Under the pieces are notes generated by a model, which had not been told where the DNA came from, ran no database searches, and saw only the letters and a list, made by a program, of their open reading frames with translations. A stretch of 64,000 nt of DNA, from NCBI RefSeq assembly GCF_963678635.1, contig NC_087070.1, positions 41,731,831 to 41,795,830 of the forward strand, written 5' to 3'. The DNA is from Symsagittifera roscoffensis (Eukaryota; Xenacoelomorpha; Acoela; Convolutidae). The translations under genes and the position numbers were made by a program. How positions within the stretch are numbered: the first letter of the stretch is position 1; every line of letters starts with the position of its first letter. Shown here in pieces: positions 12,901 through 26,300 of this stretch.

Positions 12901-15900
12901 AATTTTTCAAAGTTGCTTAGCTCTAATAGCTTTCTTAGAAAAACTTCAACAGTTCGTGGACCGATTCGGTCACCGAAATGGCTTTAAAAAGTTCTCAAAT
13001 GTTCATAGTTGAATAGGTGGCTTAAAAAGCTTTAAAATTTTCCTAAGCTGATTCGATTTAAGAAACAAATTGAACTATTTCAAAAAACTTCAGTTTTTTG
13101 CGAACTGATTCAATTTAAAAAATAATTTGAAAGAAATTGAAGTTTCATAGCTTTCAAAGCTTGCCTGGAAAAATTTCGAGATTTTCGCGAACCGAATCGG
13201 TCCACAAAATTATTTGACATAGTTCAAAGTTTCATAGCTTGACTAGTCTACTTCAAAAATTTCAAAGCTTTCGGCGAACCGATTCAGTCTATGAAAGAAT
13301 ATATTATAACTCTAAGTTTTATAGTTTTAAAAGCTTGCTTACACAAATTGAAACTTTTTGCAAACCAATTCGGTCCACGGACTAACTTGAAACATTTCAA
13401 CGTTTCTAAGCTTGACTAGCCTACTTCAAAAATATCAAAGCATTTCGCAAACCAATTCAGTCTATGAAGGAAATTAAAATATACCAAATTTTCATAGCAT
13501 CAAAAACTTGCTCCGAAAAACTTGAAGTTTCCTGCGAACTGATTCGGTTTATGAAATAACTTTTTAAGTTTTTCAAAGTTGCTTAGCTGTAAAAGCTTGC
13601 TTTGAAAAAACTCAACTGTTAGACAACCAATTCGCTCTACGAAATAACTTCAAAAAACTCAAATTTTCCGAGCGTGAATAGCTTGCCTAGAAAAATTAAA
13701 GCTCATCGCGTACCCATTCAGTCTATGGAGTACCTAATAACAATTTGAAATCTCATGGGTTTAAAAACTTGCTTAGAAAAACTGTAATTTTTCTGCGGAC
13801 GGATTTAGTCCACGAAATAACTTGAAAAAAGTTCACAAAGTTTGATAGCTTGAGTAGCTCGCTTAGAAGTTTTTAACTTTCTCACATATTTATTCCGTTT
13901 ATTTACTCTAACATTACCCAGCTTTTAAAGCATTCTTATAAAAACTGAAATCTTTCTTGAACCGATTCGGTCCACCAGCTTATTAGAAGAAATTCGAAGT
14001 TTCAGAGTTTGACTTGATACTTCGAGTTTTTAAAGCTTTTGTCAACCAATTCAGTATTAAAAAAATTAATACTAATTCAAAAATTCATAGCTTTAGATTT
14101 TTTTTATTTCATTAACTTGAAGCTTCTAGCGAACTTATTCTGTTTATGGCATAACTTGAAACTTTTCAAAGTTGTTTAGCTCTATTAGCATGCTTAAAAA
14201 TATTTCAACAGTTCGTCGACCAATTCGGGGTCACCGAAATGGCTCTAAAGAGATCACAAAGTTTCATAACTTGAATATGTTGCATAAAAAATTTATTTTC
14301 GTCCCAAGCTGATTCGATTTATGAAACAAATTGAACTATTTCAAAAAAAAGTTTTTTTTTGCGAATTGATTCAATCTATAAAAAAACTTGAAAGATTTTG
14401 AAGTTTCCTAGCTTTCAAAGCTTGTCTAGAAAAACTTCGAGCTTTTTGCCGATCGAATCGGTCCACAATTTTATTTGAAATAATTCGAAGTTTCAGAGTT
14501 TGACTTGATACTTCAAAATTTTTGAAGCTTTTCGCCAACCAATTCATTCTTTAAAAAACTTACAAAAATTCAAAAAATCAAAGTTTTAAAAACTTTTTTA
14601 TTTCAATAACTTTAAGCTTCTTGCTAACTCCTTCAGTTTATGAAAAAAATTGAAATTTTTCAAAGTTTTTTAGCTCTAATAGCTTGCTTAGAAAATTTTC
14701 AACAGTTCGTCGACCGATTCGGGGTCACCGAAATGGCTCTAAAAAGATCACAAATTTTCATAGCTTGAATAGGTTGCTTATAAAAAATTATTTTCTTCCC
14801 AAGCTGATTCGATTTATGCAACAAACTGAACTATTTCAAAAAAACTTAAATTTTTTACGTACTGATTCAATCTATAAAAAACTTGAAAGATTTTGAAGCT
14901 TCCTAGTTTTCAAAGCTTGCCTAGAAAAACTTCGAGCTTTTTACCAATCGAATCGGTCCACAATTTTATTTGAAATAATTCGAAGTTTCAGAGTTTGACT
15001 TGATACTTCAAAATTTTTGAAGCTTTTCGCCAACCAATTCAGTCTTTAAAAAAACTTACAAAAATTCAAAAAATCAAAGTTTTAAAAACTTTTTTATTTC
15101 AATAACTTTAAGCTTCTTGCTAACTCCTTCAGTTTATGAAAAAAATTGAAACTTTTCAAAGTTGTTTAGCTCTAATAGCTTGCTTAGAAAATTTTCAACA
15201 GTTCGTCGACCGATTCGGGGTCACCGAAATGGATTTAAAGAGTTCACAAAGTTTCATAGCTTGAATAGGTTGATTAAAAAGCTTTAAAATTTTCCCAAGC
15301 TGATTCGATTTACGAAACAACTTGAACTATTTCAAAAAAATTGAATTTTTTTCGAAATGATTCAATTTAAAAAATAGTTTGAAAGAAATTGAAGTTTCAT
15401 AGCTTTCAAAGCTTGCCTAGAAAAATTTCGAGATTTTCGCGAACCGAATTGGTCCACAAAATTATTTGAAATAGTTCACAGTTTCATAGCTTGACTAGTC
15501 TACTTCAAAAATTTCAAAGCTTTCAGCGAACCGATTCAGTCTATGAAGGAAATTAAAATATACCAAATTTTCATAGAATCAAAAACTTGCTCCGAAAAAC
15601 TTGAAGTTTCTTGCGAACTGATTCGGTTTATGAAATAACTTTTTAAGTTTTTCAAAGTTGCTTAGCTGTAATAGCTTGCTTTGAAAAAAATCAACTGTTC
15701 GACAACCAATTCGCTCTACGAAATAACTTCAAAAAACGCAACTTTTCCGAGCAAGAATAGCTTGCCTAGAAAAATTAAAGCTCATCGCGTACCCATTCAG
15801 TCTATGGAGTAACTAATAACAATTTGAAATCTCATGGATTTAAAAGCTTGCTTAGAAAAATTGTAATTTTTCTGCGGACGGATTTAGTCCACGAAATAAC

Positions 15901-18900
15901 TTGAAAAAACTTCACAAAGTTTGATAGCTTGAGTAGCTCGCTTAGAAGTTTTTAACTTTTTCACAAATTTATTCCGTTTCTTACACTAAGACTTCACAGC
16001 TTTTAAAGCATTCTTATAAAAATTGAAACCTTTCTTGAACCGATTCGGTTCACCAGCTTATTTGAAGAAATTGGAAGTTTCAGAGTTTGACTTGATACTT
16101 CAAAGTTTTTAAAGCTTTTGTCAACCGATTCAGTCTTAGAAAAAACTTATACTAATTCAAAAATTCATAGCTTTAGAATTTTTTTTATTTCCTTAACTTG
16201 AAGCTTCTAGCGAACTTATTCTGTTTATGGCATAACTTGAAACTTTTCAAAGTTGTTTAGCTCTAATAGCTTGCTTAGAAAAATTTCAACAGTTCTTCGA
16301 CCGATTCGGGGTCACCGAAATGGCTCTAAAAAGATCACAAAGTTTCATAGCTTGAATAGGTTGCTTATTAAAATTTATTTTCTTCCCAAGCTGATTCGAT
16401 TTTTGAAACAAATTGAACTATTTTAAGAAAAAGTTTTTTTTTGCGAACTGATTCAATCTATAAAAAAACTTGAAAGATTTTGAGGTTTCCTAGCTTTCAA
16501 AGCTTGCCTAGAAAAACTTCGAGCTTTTTGCGAACCGAATCGGTCCACAATTTTATTTGAAATAATTCAAAGTTTCATAGCTTGACTAGTCTACTTCAAA
16601 AATTTCAGAGCTTTCGGCAAACCGATTCAGTCTATGAAGGAAATTAAAACATTCCAAATTTTCGTAGCTTCAAAAGCTTGCTCAGAAAAACTTGAAGTTT
16701 CTTGCAAACTGATTCGGTTTATGAAATAACTTTTTAAGTTTTTCAAAATTGCTTAGCTGTATTAGATTGCTTTGAAAAAATTCAACTGTTCGACTTTCAA
16801 TTCGCTCTACGAAATAACTTTAAAAAAACTCAAGTTTTCCGAGCGTGAATAGCTTGCCTAGAAAAATTAAAGCTCATCGCGTACCCATTCAGTCTATGGA
16901 GTAACTAATAACAATTTTAAATCTTATGGATTTAAAAGCTTGCTTTGAAAAACTGTAATTTTTCTACGGACGGTTTTAGTCCACGAAATAACTTGAAAAA
17001 AGTTCACAAAGTTTGATAGCTTGAGTAGCTCGCTTAGAAGTTTTTAACTTTCTCACATATTTATTCCGTTTATTTACTCTAACATTACCCAGCTTTTAAA
17101 GCATTCTTATAAAAACTGAAATCTTTCTTGAACCGATTCGGTCCACCAGCTTATTAGAAGAAATTCGAAGTTTCAGAGTTTGACTTGATACTTCGAGTTT
17201 TTAAAGCTTTTGTCAACCAATTCAGTATTAAAAAAAACTTATACTAATTCAAAAAATCATAGCTTTAGAAATTTTTTTTCATTAACTTGAAGCTTCTTGC
17301 AAACTTATTCAGCTTATGGCATAACTTGAAACTTTTCAAAGTTGTTTAGCTCTAAGAGCATGCTTAAAAATATTTCAACAGTTCGTCGACCGATTCAGGG
17401 TCACCGAAATGGCTCTAAAAAGATCACAAAGTTTCATAGCTTGAATAGGTTGCTTATTAAAATTTATTTTCTTCCCAAGCTGATTCGATTTTTGAAACAA
17501 ATTGAACTATTTTAAGAAAAAGTTTTTTTTTGCGAACTGATTCAATCTATAAAAAAACTTGAAAGATTTTGAGGTTTCCTAGCTTTCAAAGCTTGCCTAG
17601 AAAAACTTCGAGCTTTTTGCGAACCGAATCGGTCCACAATTTTATTTGAAATAATTCAAAGTTTCATAGCTTGACTAGTCTACTTCAAAAATTTCAGAGC
17701 TTTCGGCAAACCGATTCAGTCTATGAAGGAAATTAAAACATTCCAAATTTTCGTAGCTTCAAAAGCTTGCTCAGAAAAACTTGAAGTTTCTTGCAAACTG
17801 ATTCGGTTTATGAAATAACTTTTTAAGTTTTTCAAAATTGCTTAGCTGTATTAGATTGCTTTGAAAAAATTCAACTGTTCGACTTTCAATTCGCTCTACG
17901 AAATAACTTTAAAAAAACTCAAGTTTTCCGAGCGTGAATAGCTTGCCTAGAAAAATTAAAGCTCATCGCGTACCCATTCAGTCTATGGAGTAACTAATAA
18001 CAATTTTAAATCTTATGGATTTAAAAGCTTGCTTTGAAAAACTGTAATTTTTCTACGGACGGTTTTAGTCCACGAAATAACTTGAAAAAATTTCACAAAA
18101 ATTGATAGCTTAAGTAGCTCGCTTAGAAGTTTTTAACTTTTTCACAAAATGATTCTGTTTATTTACTCTAACATTTCACAGCTTTTAAAGCATTCTTGGA
18201 AAAACTGAAACCTTTCTTGAACCGATTCGGTCCACAGCTTATTTAAGAAAATTCGAGGTTTCAGAGTTTGACTTGATACTTCAAAGTTTTTAAAGCTTTT
18301 GCCAACAAATTCAGTCTTAAAAAAAACTTATACTAATTCAAAAAATCATAACTTTAGAAATTTTTTTTGTTTAATTAACTTGAAGCTTCTTGCGAACTTA
18401 TTCAATTATGGAATAACTTGAAACTTTTCAAAGTTGCTTAGCTCTAATAGCTTGCTTAGAAAATTTTCAACAGTTCGTCGACCGATTCGGTCACCAAAAT
18501 GGCTTTAAAAATTTCACAAAGTTTTATAGCTTTCAAAGCTTGCCTAAAAAAATTTCGAGATTTTGCGAACCAAATCGGTCCGCAAAATTATTTGAAATAG
18601 TTCAAAGTTTCATAGCTTGACTAGTCTACTTCACAAATTTCAAAGCTTTCGGCGAACCGATTCAGTCTATGAAGGCAATTAAAATATTCCAAATTTTCAT
18701 AGTTTTAAAAGCTTGCTAAGAAAAACTTGAAGTTTCTTGCGAACTGATTTGGCTTATGAAATAACTTGAAATTTTTCAAAGTTGGTTAGCTCTAATAGTT
18801 TGTTTAGAAAAACTTCAACAGTTCGTCGACCGATTCGGTCACCAAAATGGCTTTTAAAAGATCACAAAGTTTCATAGCTTGAAAAGATTGCTTTAAAAAA

Positions 18901-20330
18901 ATTTTTTTCTTCCCAAGCTGATTCGATTTATTTAACAAACTGAACTATTTCAAAAAACTCAAATTTTTTGCGAACTGATTCAATCATGAAAAATTTGAAA
19001 GATTTTGAAGTTTCATAGTTTTCAAAGCTTGCCTAGAAAAGTTTCGAGATTTTCGCGAACCGAATCGGTCCACAATTTTATTTGAAATAATTCGAAATTT
19101 CAGAGTTTGACTCGTTACTTCAAAATTTTTGAAGCTTTTCGCCAACCGATTCAGTCTTTAAAAAAACTTACAAAAATTTCAAAAAATCGAAGCTTTAAAA
19201 ACTTTTTTATATCAATAACTTTAAGCTTCTTGCTAACTCCTTCAATTTATGAAAAAAATTGAATTTTTTCAAAGTTGCTTAGCTCTAATAGTTTTCTTAG
19301 AAAAACTTCAACAGTTCGTCGACCGATTCGGTCACCGAAATGGCTTTAAAAAGTTCACAAGGTTTCATAGCTTGAATAGGTTGCTTAAAAAGCTTTAAAT
19401 TTTATCCAAGCTGATTCGATTTACGAAACTAATTGAACTACTTCAAAAAACTTGAACTTTTTGCGAACTGGTTCAATCTAAAAAATAACTTGAAAGAAAG
19501 TGAAGTTTCATAGCTTTCAAAGCTTGCCTAGAAAAATTTCGAGATTTTCGCGAACCGAATCGGTCCACAAAATTATTTGAAATAGTTCAAAGTTTCATAG
19601 CTTGACTAGTCTACTTCAAAAATTTCAAAGCTTTCGGCGAACCTATTCAGTCTATGAAAGAAATTAAAATATTCCAAATTTTCATAGCTTCAAAAGCTTG
19701 CTCCGAAAAACTTGAAGTTTCTTGCGAACTGATTTGGCTTATGAAAAAACTTGAAATTTTTCAAAGTTGGTTAGCTCTAATAACCTGTTTAGAAAAACTT
19801 CAACAGTTCGACAACCAATTCGCTCTACAAAATAACTTCAAAAAACTCAAATTTTCCGAGCGTGAATAGCTTGCCTAGAAAAATTAAAGCTCATCGCGTA
19901 CCCATTCAGTCTATGGAGTAATTAAGAACAATTTGAAATCTCATGGATTTAAAAGCTTGCTTAGAAAAACTGTAAATTTTCTGCGGACGGTTTTAGTCCC
20001 CGAAATAACTTGAAAAAAGTTCACAAAGTTTGATAGCTTGAGTAGCTCGCTTAGAAATTTTTATTTTTTTTCACAAATTTATTCCGTTTATTTACTCTAA
20101 CATTTCACAGCTTTTAAAGTATTCTTATAAAAACTGAAACCTTTCTTGAACCGATTCGGTCCACCAGCTTATTTGAAGAAATTCGAAGTTTCAGAGTTTG
20201 ACTTGATACATCAAAGTTTTTAAAGCTTTTGCCAACCAATTCAGCCTTAAAAAAACTTATACTAATTCAAAAAATCATAGCTTTAGAATTTTTTTTATTT
20301 CATTAACTTGAAGCTTCTAGCGAACTTATT
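9940..20330. repeat. Satellite domain B
   Basis: This domain carries seven copies of a distinct block containing GAGCGTGAATAGC or a close variant, then CTCATCGCGTACCCATTCAG, then a GCGGACGG segment. The CTCATCG motif starts at 10,044, 11,134, 13,702, 15,781, 16,873, 17,962 and 19,890. Three of the intervals are 1,089-1,092 bp, and the others are longer. The right junction with domain C is fairly sharp near 20,332, where the unit is cut and a different unit phase begins. Confidence 0.8.
16313..18087 (+). repeat. Tandem 1,089-bp higher-order repeat pair
   Basis: The segment 16,313-16,998 is repeated with essentially no visible change at 17,402-18,087. It includes rare variants such as TTGAGGTTTCC and the CGACTTTCAATTCGC segment. 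This is the best preserved example of the roughly 1.09-kb higher-order period. Confidence 0.8.
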
Positions 20331-23300
20331 ATAATTCAAAAAATCATAGCGTTAGAATCTTTCTGATTTGATTAACTTGAAGCTTCTTGCGAAACTATTT
20401 AGTTAATGAAATAACTTTAGGTTTTTCAAAGTTAATTATTTTTAATAGTTAGCTTTAGAAACTTTCTTATTTCATTAACTTGAAGCTTCTTGCAAATTTA
20501 TTCAGTTTATGAAATAACTTCAAATTTTTCAAAGTTGGTTAACTCTATTAGCTTGCTTAGAAAAACTTCAACAGTTCGTTGACCGATTCGGGGTCACCGA
20601 AATGGCTCTAAAAAGATCACAAAGTTTCATAGCTTGAAAAGGTTGCTAAAAAAATTCATTTTATTCTCAAGCTGATTCGATTTATGAAACAAATTGAACA
20701 ATTTCAAAAAATTTAAGTTTTTTGCGAACTGATTTAATCTATAAAATACTTGAAATTTTTTGAAAATTCATAGCTTTCAAAGCTTGCCTAGAAAAACTTC
20801 CGAGATTTTCTCGAACCAAATTGGTCCAGAAACTTATTTGAAATTTGTGAAAGTTTCGTAGCTTGATTAGTCTACTTCAAAAATTTCAAAGTTTTTGGCG
20901 AACCGATTCAGTCTATGAAGGAAATTAAAATAGTCCAAAGTTTCATAGCTTTAAAAGCTTGCTCAGAAAAACTTGAAGCTTCTTGCGAACTGATTCGGTT
21001 TATGGAATAACTTTAAGTTTTTTAAGGTTAATTATCTGTAATAGTTAGCTTTAGAAACTTTCTTATTTGATTAACTTGAAGCTTCTTGCGAATTTATTCA
21101 GTTTATGAAATAACTTCAAATTTTTCAAAGTTGGTGGGCGCTATTATCTTGCTTAGCAAAACTTCAACAGTTCGTTGACCGATTCGGGGTCACTGAAATG
21201 GCTCTAAAAAGATCACAAAGTTTTATAACTTGAATAGGTGCTTCAAAAAATCATAGCTGTAGAATCTTTCTTGTTTCATTAACTTGAAGCTTCCTGCGAA
21301 ACTATTTAGTTTGTGAAATAACTTTAGGTTTTTGAAAGTTGCTTAGCTCTAATAGCTTGCGTAGAAAATTTTCAATAGTTCGTCGACCGATTCGGGGACA
21401 CCGAAATGGCTCTAAAAAGATCACAAAGTTTCATAGCTTGAATAGGTTGCTAAAAAAACTTTATTTTATTCCCAGGCTGATTCGATTTATGAATCAAATT
21501 GAACTATTTCAAAAAAATTAATTTTTTTTGCGAACTGATTTAATCTATAAAATAACTTGAAAGTTTTTGAAAATTCATAGCTTTCAAAGCTTGCCTAGAA
21601 AAACTTCCGAGCTTTCCTTGAACCGAATCGGTTCACAAACTTATTTGAAAATTGTGAAAGTTTCATAGCTTGATTAGTCTACTTCAAAAAATTCAAAGTT
21701 TTTGGCGAACCGATTCAGTCTACGAAGGAAATTAAAACATTCCAAATTTTCATAGCTTTGAAAGCTTGCTCGGCAAAACTTGAAGCTTCTCGCGAACTGA
21801 TTCGGTTTATGGAATAACTTTAAGTTTTTCAAGGTTAATTATCTGTAATAGTTAGATTTAGAAACTTTCTTATTTCATTAACTTGAAGCTTCTTGCGAAT
21901 TTATTCAGTTTATGAAATAACTTTAGGTTTTTCAAAGTTGCTTAGCTCTAATAGCTTGCGTAGGAAGTTTTCAACAGTTCGTCGATCGATTCGGTGTCAC
22001 CGAATTGGCTCTAAAAAGATCACAAAGTTTCATAGCTTGAATAGTTTGCTAAAAAAAACTTTATTTTTTTCCCAAGCTGAACGATTTATGAAACAAATTG
22101 AACAATTTCAAAAAACTTTAACTTTTGCAAACTGATTCAATCTATAAAATAATTTTAAAGATTTTGAATTTTCATAGCCTTCAAAGCTTGACTAGAAAAA
22201 CTTCGAGCTTTTCGCCAACCGATTCAGTCTTTAAAAAAAACTTATAATAATTCAAAAAATCATAGCTTTAGAATCTTTCTTGTTTCATTAACTTAAAGCT
22301 TCTTGAGAATTTATTCAGTTGATGAAATAACTTTAGGTTTTTCAAAGTTGCTTAGCTCTAATAGCTTGCGTAGAAAGTTTTCAACAGTTCGTCGATCGAT
22401 TCGGAGTCACCGAAATGGTTCTAAAAAGATCACAAAGTTTCACAGCTTGAATAGTTTGCTAAAAAAACTTTTTCCCAATTTGAACAATTTATGAAACAAA
22501 TTGAACTATTTCAAAAAACTGAAATTTTTTGCGAACTGGTTTAATCTATAAAATAACTTGAAAGTTTTTGAAAATTCAAAGCTTTCAAAGCTTGCCTAGA
22601 AAAACTTCCGAGCTTTTCTCGAACCAAATCGATCCACAAACTTATTTGAAAATTGTAAAAGTTTCATAGCTTGATAAGTCTACTTCAAAATTTTCAAAGT
22701 TTTTGGCGAACCGATTCAGTCTACGAAGGAAATTAAAACATTCCAAATTTCTATAGCCTTAAAAGCTTGCTCAGAAAAACTTGAAGCTTCTCGCGAACTG
22801 ATTCGGTTTATGGAATAACTTTAAATTTTTCAAGGTTAATTATCTGTAATAGTTAGATTTAGAATCTTTCTTGTTTCATTAACTTAAAGCTTCTTGAGAA
22901 TTTATTCAGTTGATGAAATAACTTTAGGTTTTTCAAAGTTGCTTAGCTCTAATAGCTTGCGTAGAAAATTTTCAATAGATCGTCGACCGATTCGGGGACA
23001 CCGAAATGGCTCTAAAAAGATCACAAAGTTTCATAGCTTGAATAGGTTGCTAAAAAAACTTTATTTTATTCCCAGGCTGATTCGATTTATGAATCAAATT
23101 GAACTATTTCAAAAAAATTAATTTTTTTTGCGAACTGATTTAATCTATAAAATAACTTGAAAGTTTTTGAAAATTCATAGCTTTCAAAGCTTGCCTAGAA
23201 AAACTTCCGAGCTTTCCTTGAACCGAATCGGTTCACAAACTTATTTGAAAATTGTGAAAGTTTCATAGCTTGATTAGTCTACTTCAAAAAATTCAAAGTT

Positions 23301-26300
23301 TTTGGCGAACCGATTCAGTCTACGAAGGAAATTAAAACATTCCAAATTTTCATAGCTTTGAAAGCTTGCTCGGCAAAACTTGAAGCTTCTCGCGAACTGA
23401 TTCGGTTTATGGAATAACTTTAAGTTTTTCAAGGTTAATTATCTGTAATAGTTAGATTTAGAAACTTTCTTATTTCATTAACTTGAAGCTTCTTGCGAAT
23501 TTATTCAGTTTATGAAATAACTTTAGGTTTTTCAAAGTTGCTTAGCTCTAATAGCTTGCGTAGGAAGTTTTCAACAGTTCGTCGATCGATTCGGTGTCAC
23601 CGAATTGGCTCTAAAAAGATCACAAAGTTTCATAGCTTGAATAGTTTGCTAAAAAAAACTTTATTTTTTTCCCAAGCTGAACGATTTATGAAACAAATTG
23701 AACAATTTCAAAAAACTTTAACTTTTGCAAACTGATTCAATCTATAAAATGATTTTAAAGATTTTGAATTTTCATAGCCTTCAACGCTTGACTAGAAAAA
23801 CTTCGAGCTTTTCGCCAACCGATTCAGTCTTTAAAAAAAACTTATAATAATTCAAAAAATCATAGCTTTAGAATCTTTCTTGTTTCATTAACTTAAAGCT
23901 TCTTGAGAATTTATTCAGTTGATGAAATAACTTTAGGTTTTTCAAAGTTGCTTAGCTCTAATAGCTTGCGTAGAAAGTTTTCAACAGTTCGTCGATCGAT
24001 TCGGAGTCACCGAAATGGTTCTAAAAAGATCACAAAGTTTCACAGCTTGAATAGTTTGCTAAAAAAACTTTTTCCCAATTTGAACAATTTTTGAAACAAA
24101 TTGAACTATTTCAAAAAACTGAAATTTTTTGCGAACTGGTTTAATCTATAAAATAACTTGAAAGTTTTTGAAAATTCAAAGCTTTCAAAGCTTGCCTAGA
24201 AAAACTTCCGAGCTTTTCTCGAACCAAATCGATCCACAAACTTATTTGAAAATTGTAAAAGTTTCATAGCTTGATAAGTCTACTTCAAAATTTTCAAAGT
24301 TTTTGGCGAACCGATTCAGTCTACGAAGGAAATTAAAACATTCCAAATTTTCATAGCTTTGAAAGCTTGCTCGGCAAAACTTGAAGCTTCTCGCGAACTG
24401 ATTCGGTTTATGGAATAACTTTAAGTTTTTCAAGGTTAATTATCTGTAATAGTTAGATTTAGAAACTTTCTTATTTCATTAACTTGAAGCTTCTTGCGAA
24501 TTTATTCAGTTTATGAAATAACTTTAGGTTTTTCAAAGTTGCTTAGCTCTAATAGCTTGCGTAGGAAGTTTTCAACAGTTCGTCGATCGATTCGGTGTCA
24601 CCGAATTGGCTCTAAAAAGATCACAAAGTTTCATAGCTTGAATAGTTTGCTAAAAAAAACTTTATTTTTTTCCCAAGCTGAACGATTTATGAAACAAATT
24701 GAACAATTTCAAAAAACTTTAACTTTTGCAAACTGATTCAATCTATAAAATAATTTTAAAGATTTTGAATTTTCATAGCCTTCAACGCTTGACTAGAAAA
24801 ACTTCGAGCTTTTCGCCAACCGATTCAGTCTTTAAAAAAAACTTATAATAATTCAAAAAATCATAGCTTTAGAATCTTTCTTGTTTCATTAACTTAAAGC
24901 TTCTTGAGAATTTATTCAGTTGATGAAATAACTTTAGGTTTTTCAAAGTTGCTTAGCTCTAATAGCTTGCGTAGAAAGTTTTCAACAGTTCGTCGATCGA
25001 TTCGGAGTCACCGAAATGGTTCTAAAAAGATCACAAAGTTTCACAGCTTGAATAGTTTGCTAAAAAAACTTTTTCCCAATTTGAACAATTTATGAAACAA
25101 ATTGAACTATTTCAAAAAACTGAAATTTTTTGCGAACTGGTTTAATCTATAAAATAACTTGAAAGTTTTTGAAAATTCAAAGCTTTCAAAGCTTGCCTAG
25201 AAAAACTTCCGAGCTTTTCTCGAACCAAATCGATCCACAAACTTATTTGAAAATTGTAAAAGTTTCATAGCTTGATAAGTCTACTTCAAAATTTTCAAAG
25301 TTTTTGGCGAACCGATTCAGTCTACGAAGGAAATTAAAACATTCCAAATTTCTATAGCCTTAAAAGCTTGCTCAGAAAAACTTGAAGCTTCTCGCGAACT
25401 GATTCTGTTTATGGAATAACTTTAAATTTTTTAAGGTTAATTATCTGTAATAGTTAGATTTAGAATCTTTCTTGTTTCATTAACTTAAAGCTTCTTGAGA
25501 ATTTATTCAGTTGATGAAATAACGTTAGGTTTTTCAAAGTTGCTTAGCTCTAATAGCTTGCGTAGAAAGTTTTCAACAGTTCGTCGATCGATTCGGAGTC
25601 ACCGAAATGGTTCTAAAAAGATCACAAAGTTTCACAGCTTGAAAAGTTTGCTAAAAAAACTTTTTCCCAATTTGAACAATTTATGAAATAAATTGAACTA
25701 TTTCAAAAAACTGAAATTTTTTGCGAACTGATTTAATCTATAAAATAACTTGAAAGTTTTTGAAAATTCATAGCTTTCAAAGCTTGCCTAGAAAAACTTT
25801 CGAGCTTTTCTCGAACCTAGTCAATCCACAAATTTATTTGAAAATTGTGAAAGTTTCATAGCTTGATTAGTCTACTTCAAAAATTTCAAAGTTTTTGGCT
25901 AACCGATTCAGTCTACGAAGGAAATTAAAACACTCCAAATTTTCATAGCTTTAAAAGCTTGCTCAGAAAAACTTGAAGCTTCTTGCAAACTGATTCGGTT
26001 TATGAAATAATTTTAGGTTTTTCAAGGTTAATTATCTGTAATAGTTAGATTTAGAAACTTTCTTATTTCATTAACTTGAAGCTTCTTGCGAATTTATTCA
26101 GTTTATGAAATAACTTCAAATTTTTCAAATTTGGTTAGCTCTATTAGCTTGCTTAGAAAATTTTCAACAGTTTGTCGATCGATTCGGTGAACAAAATGGC
26201 TTTTAAAATATCACAAGGTTTAATAGCTTGAATATGTTGTTGAAAAAGCTTTAATTTTGTCCCAAGCTGATTCGATTTACAAACCAAATTGAACTATTTC

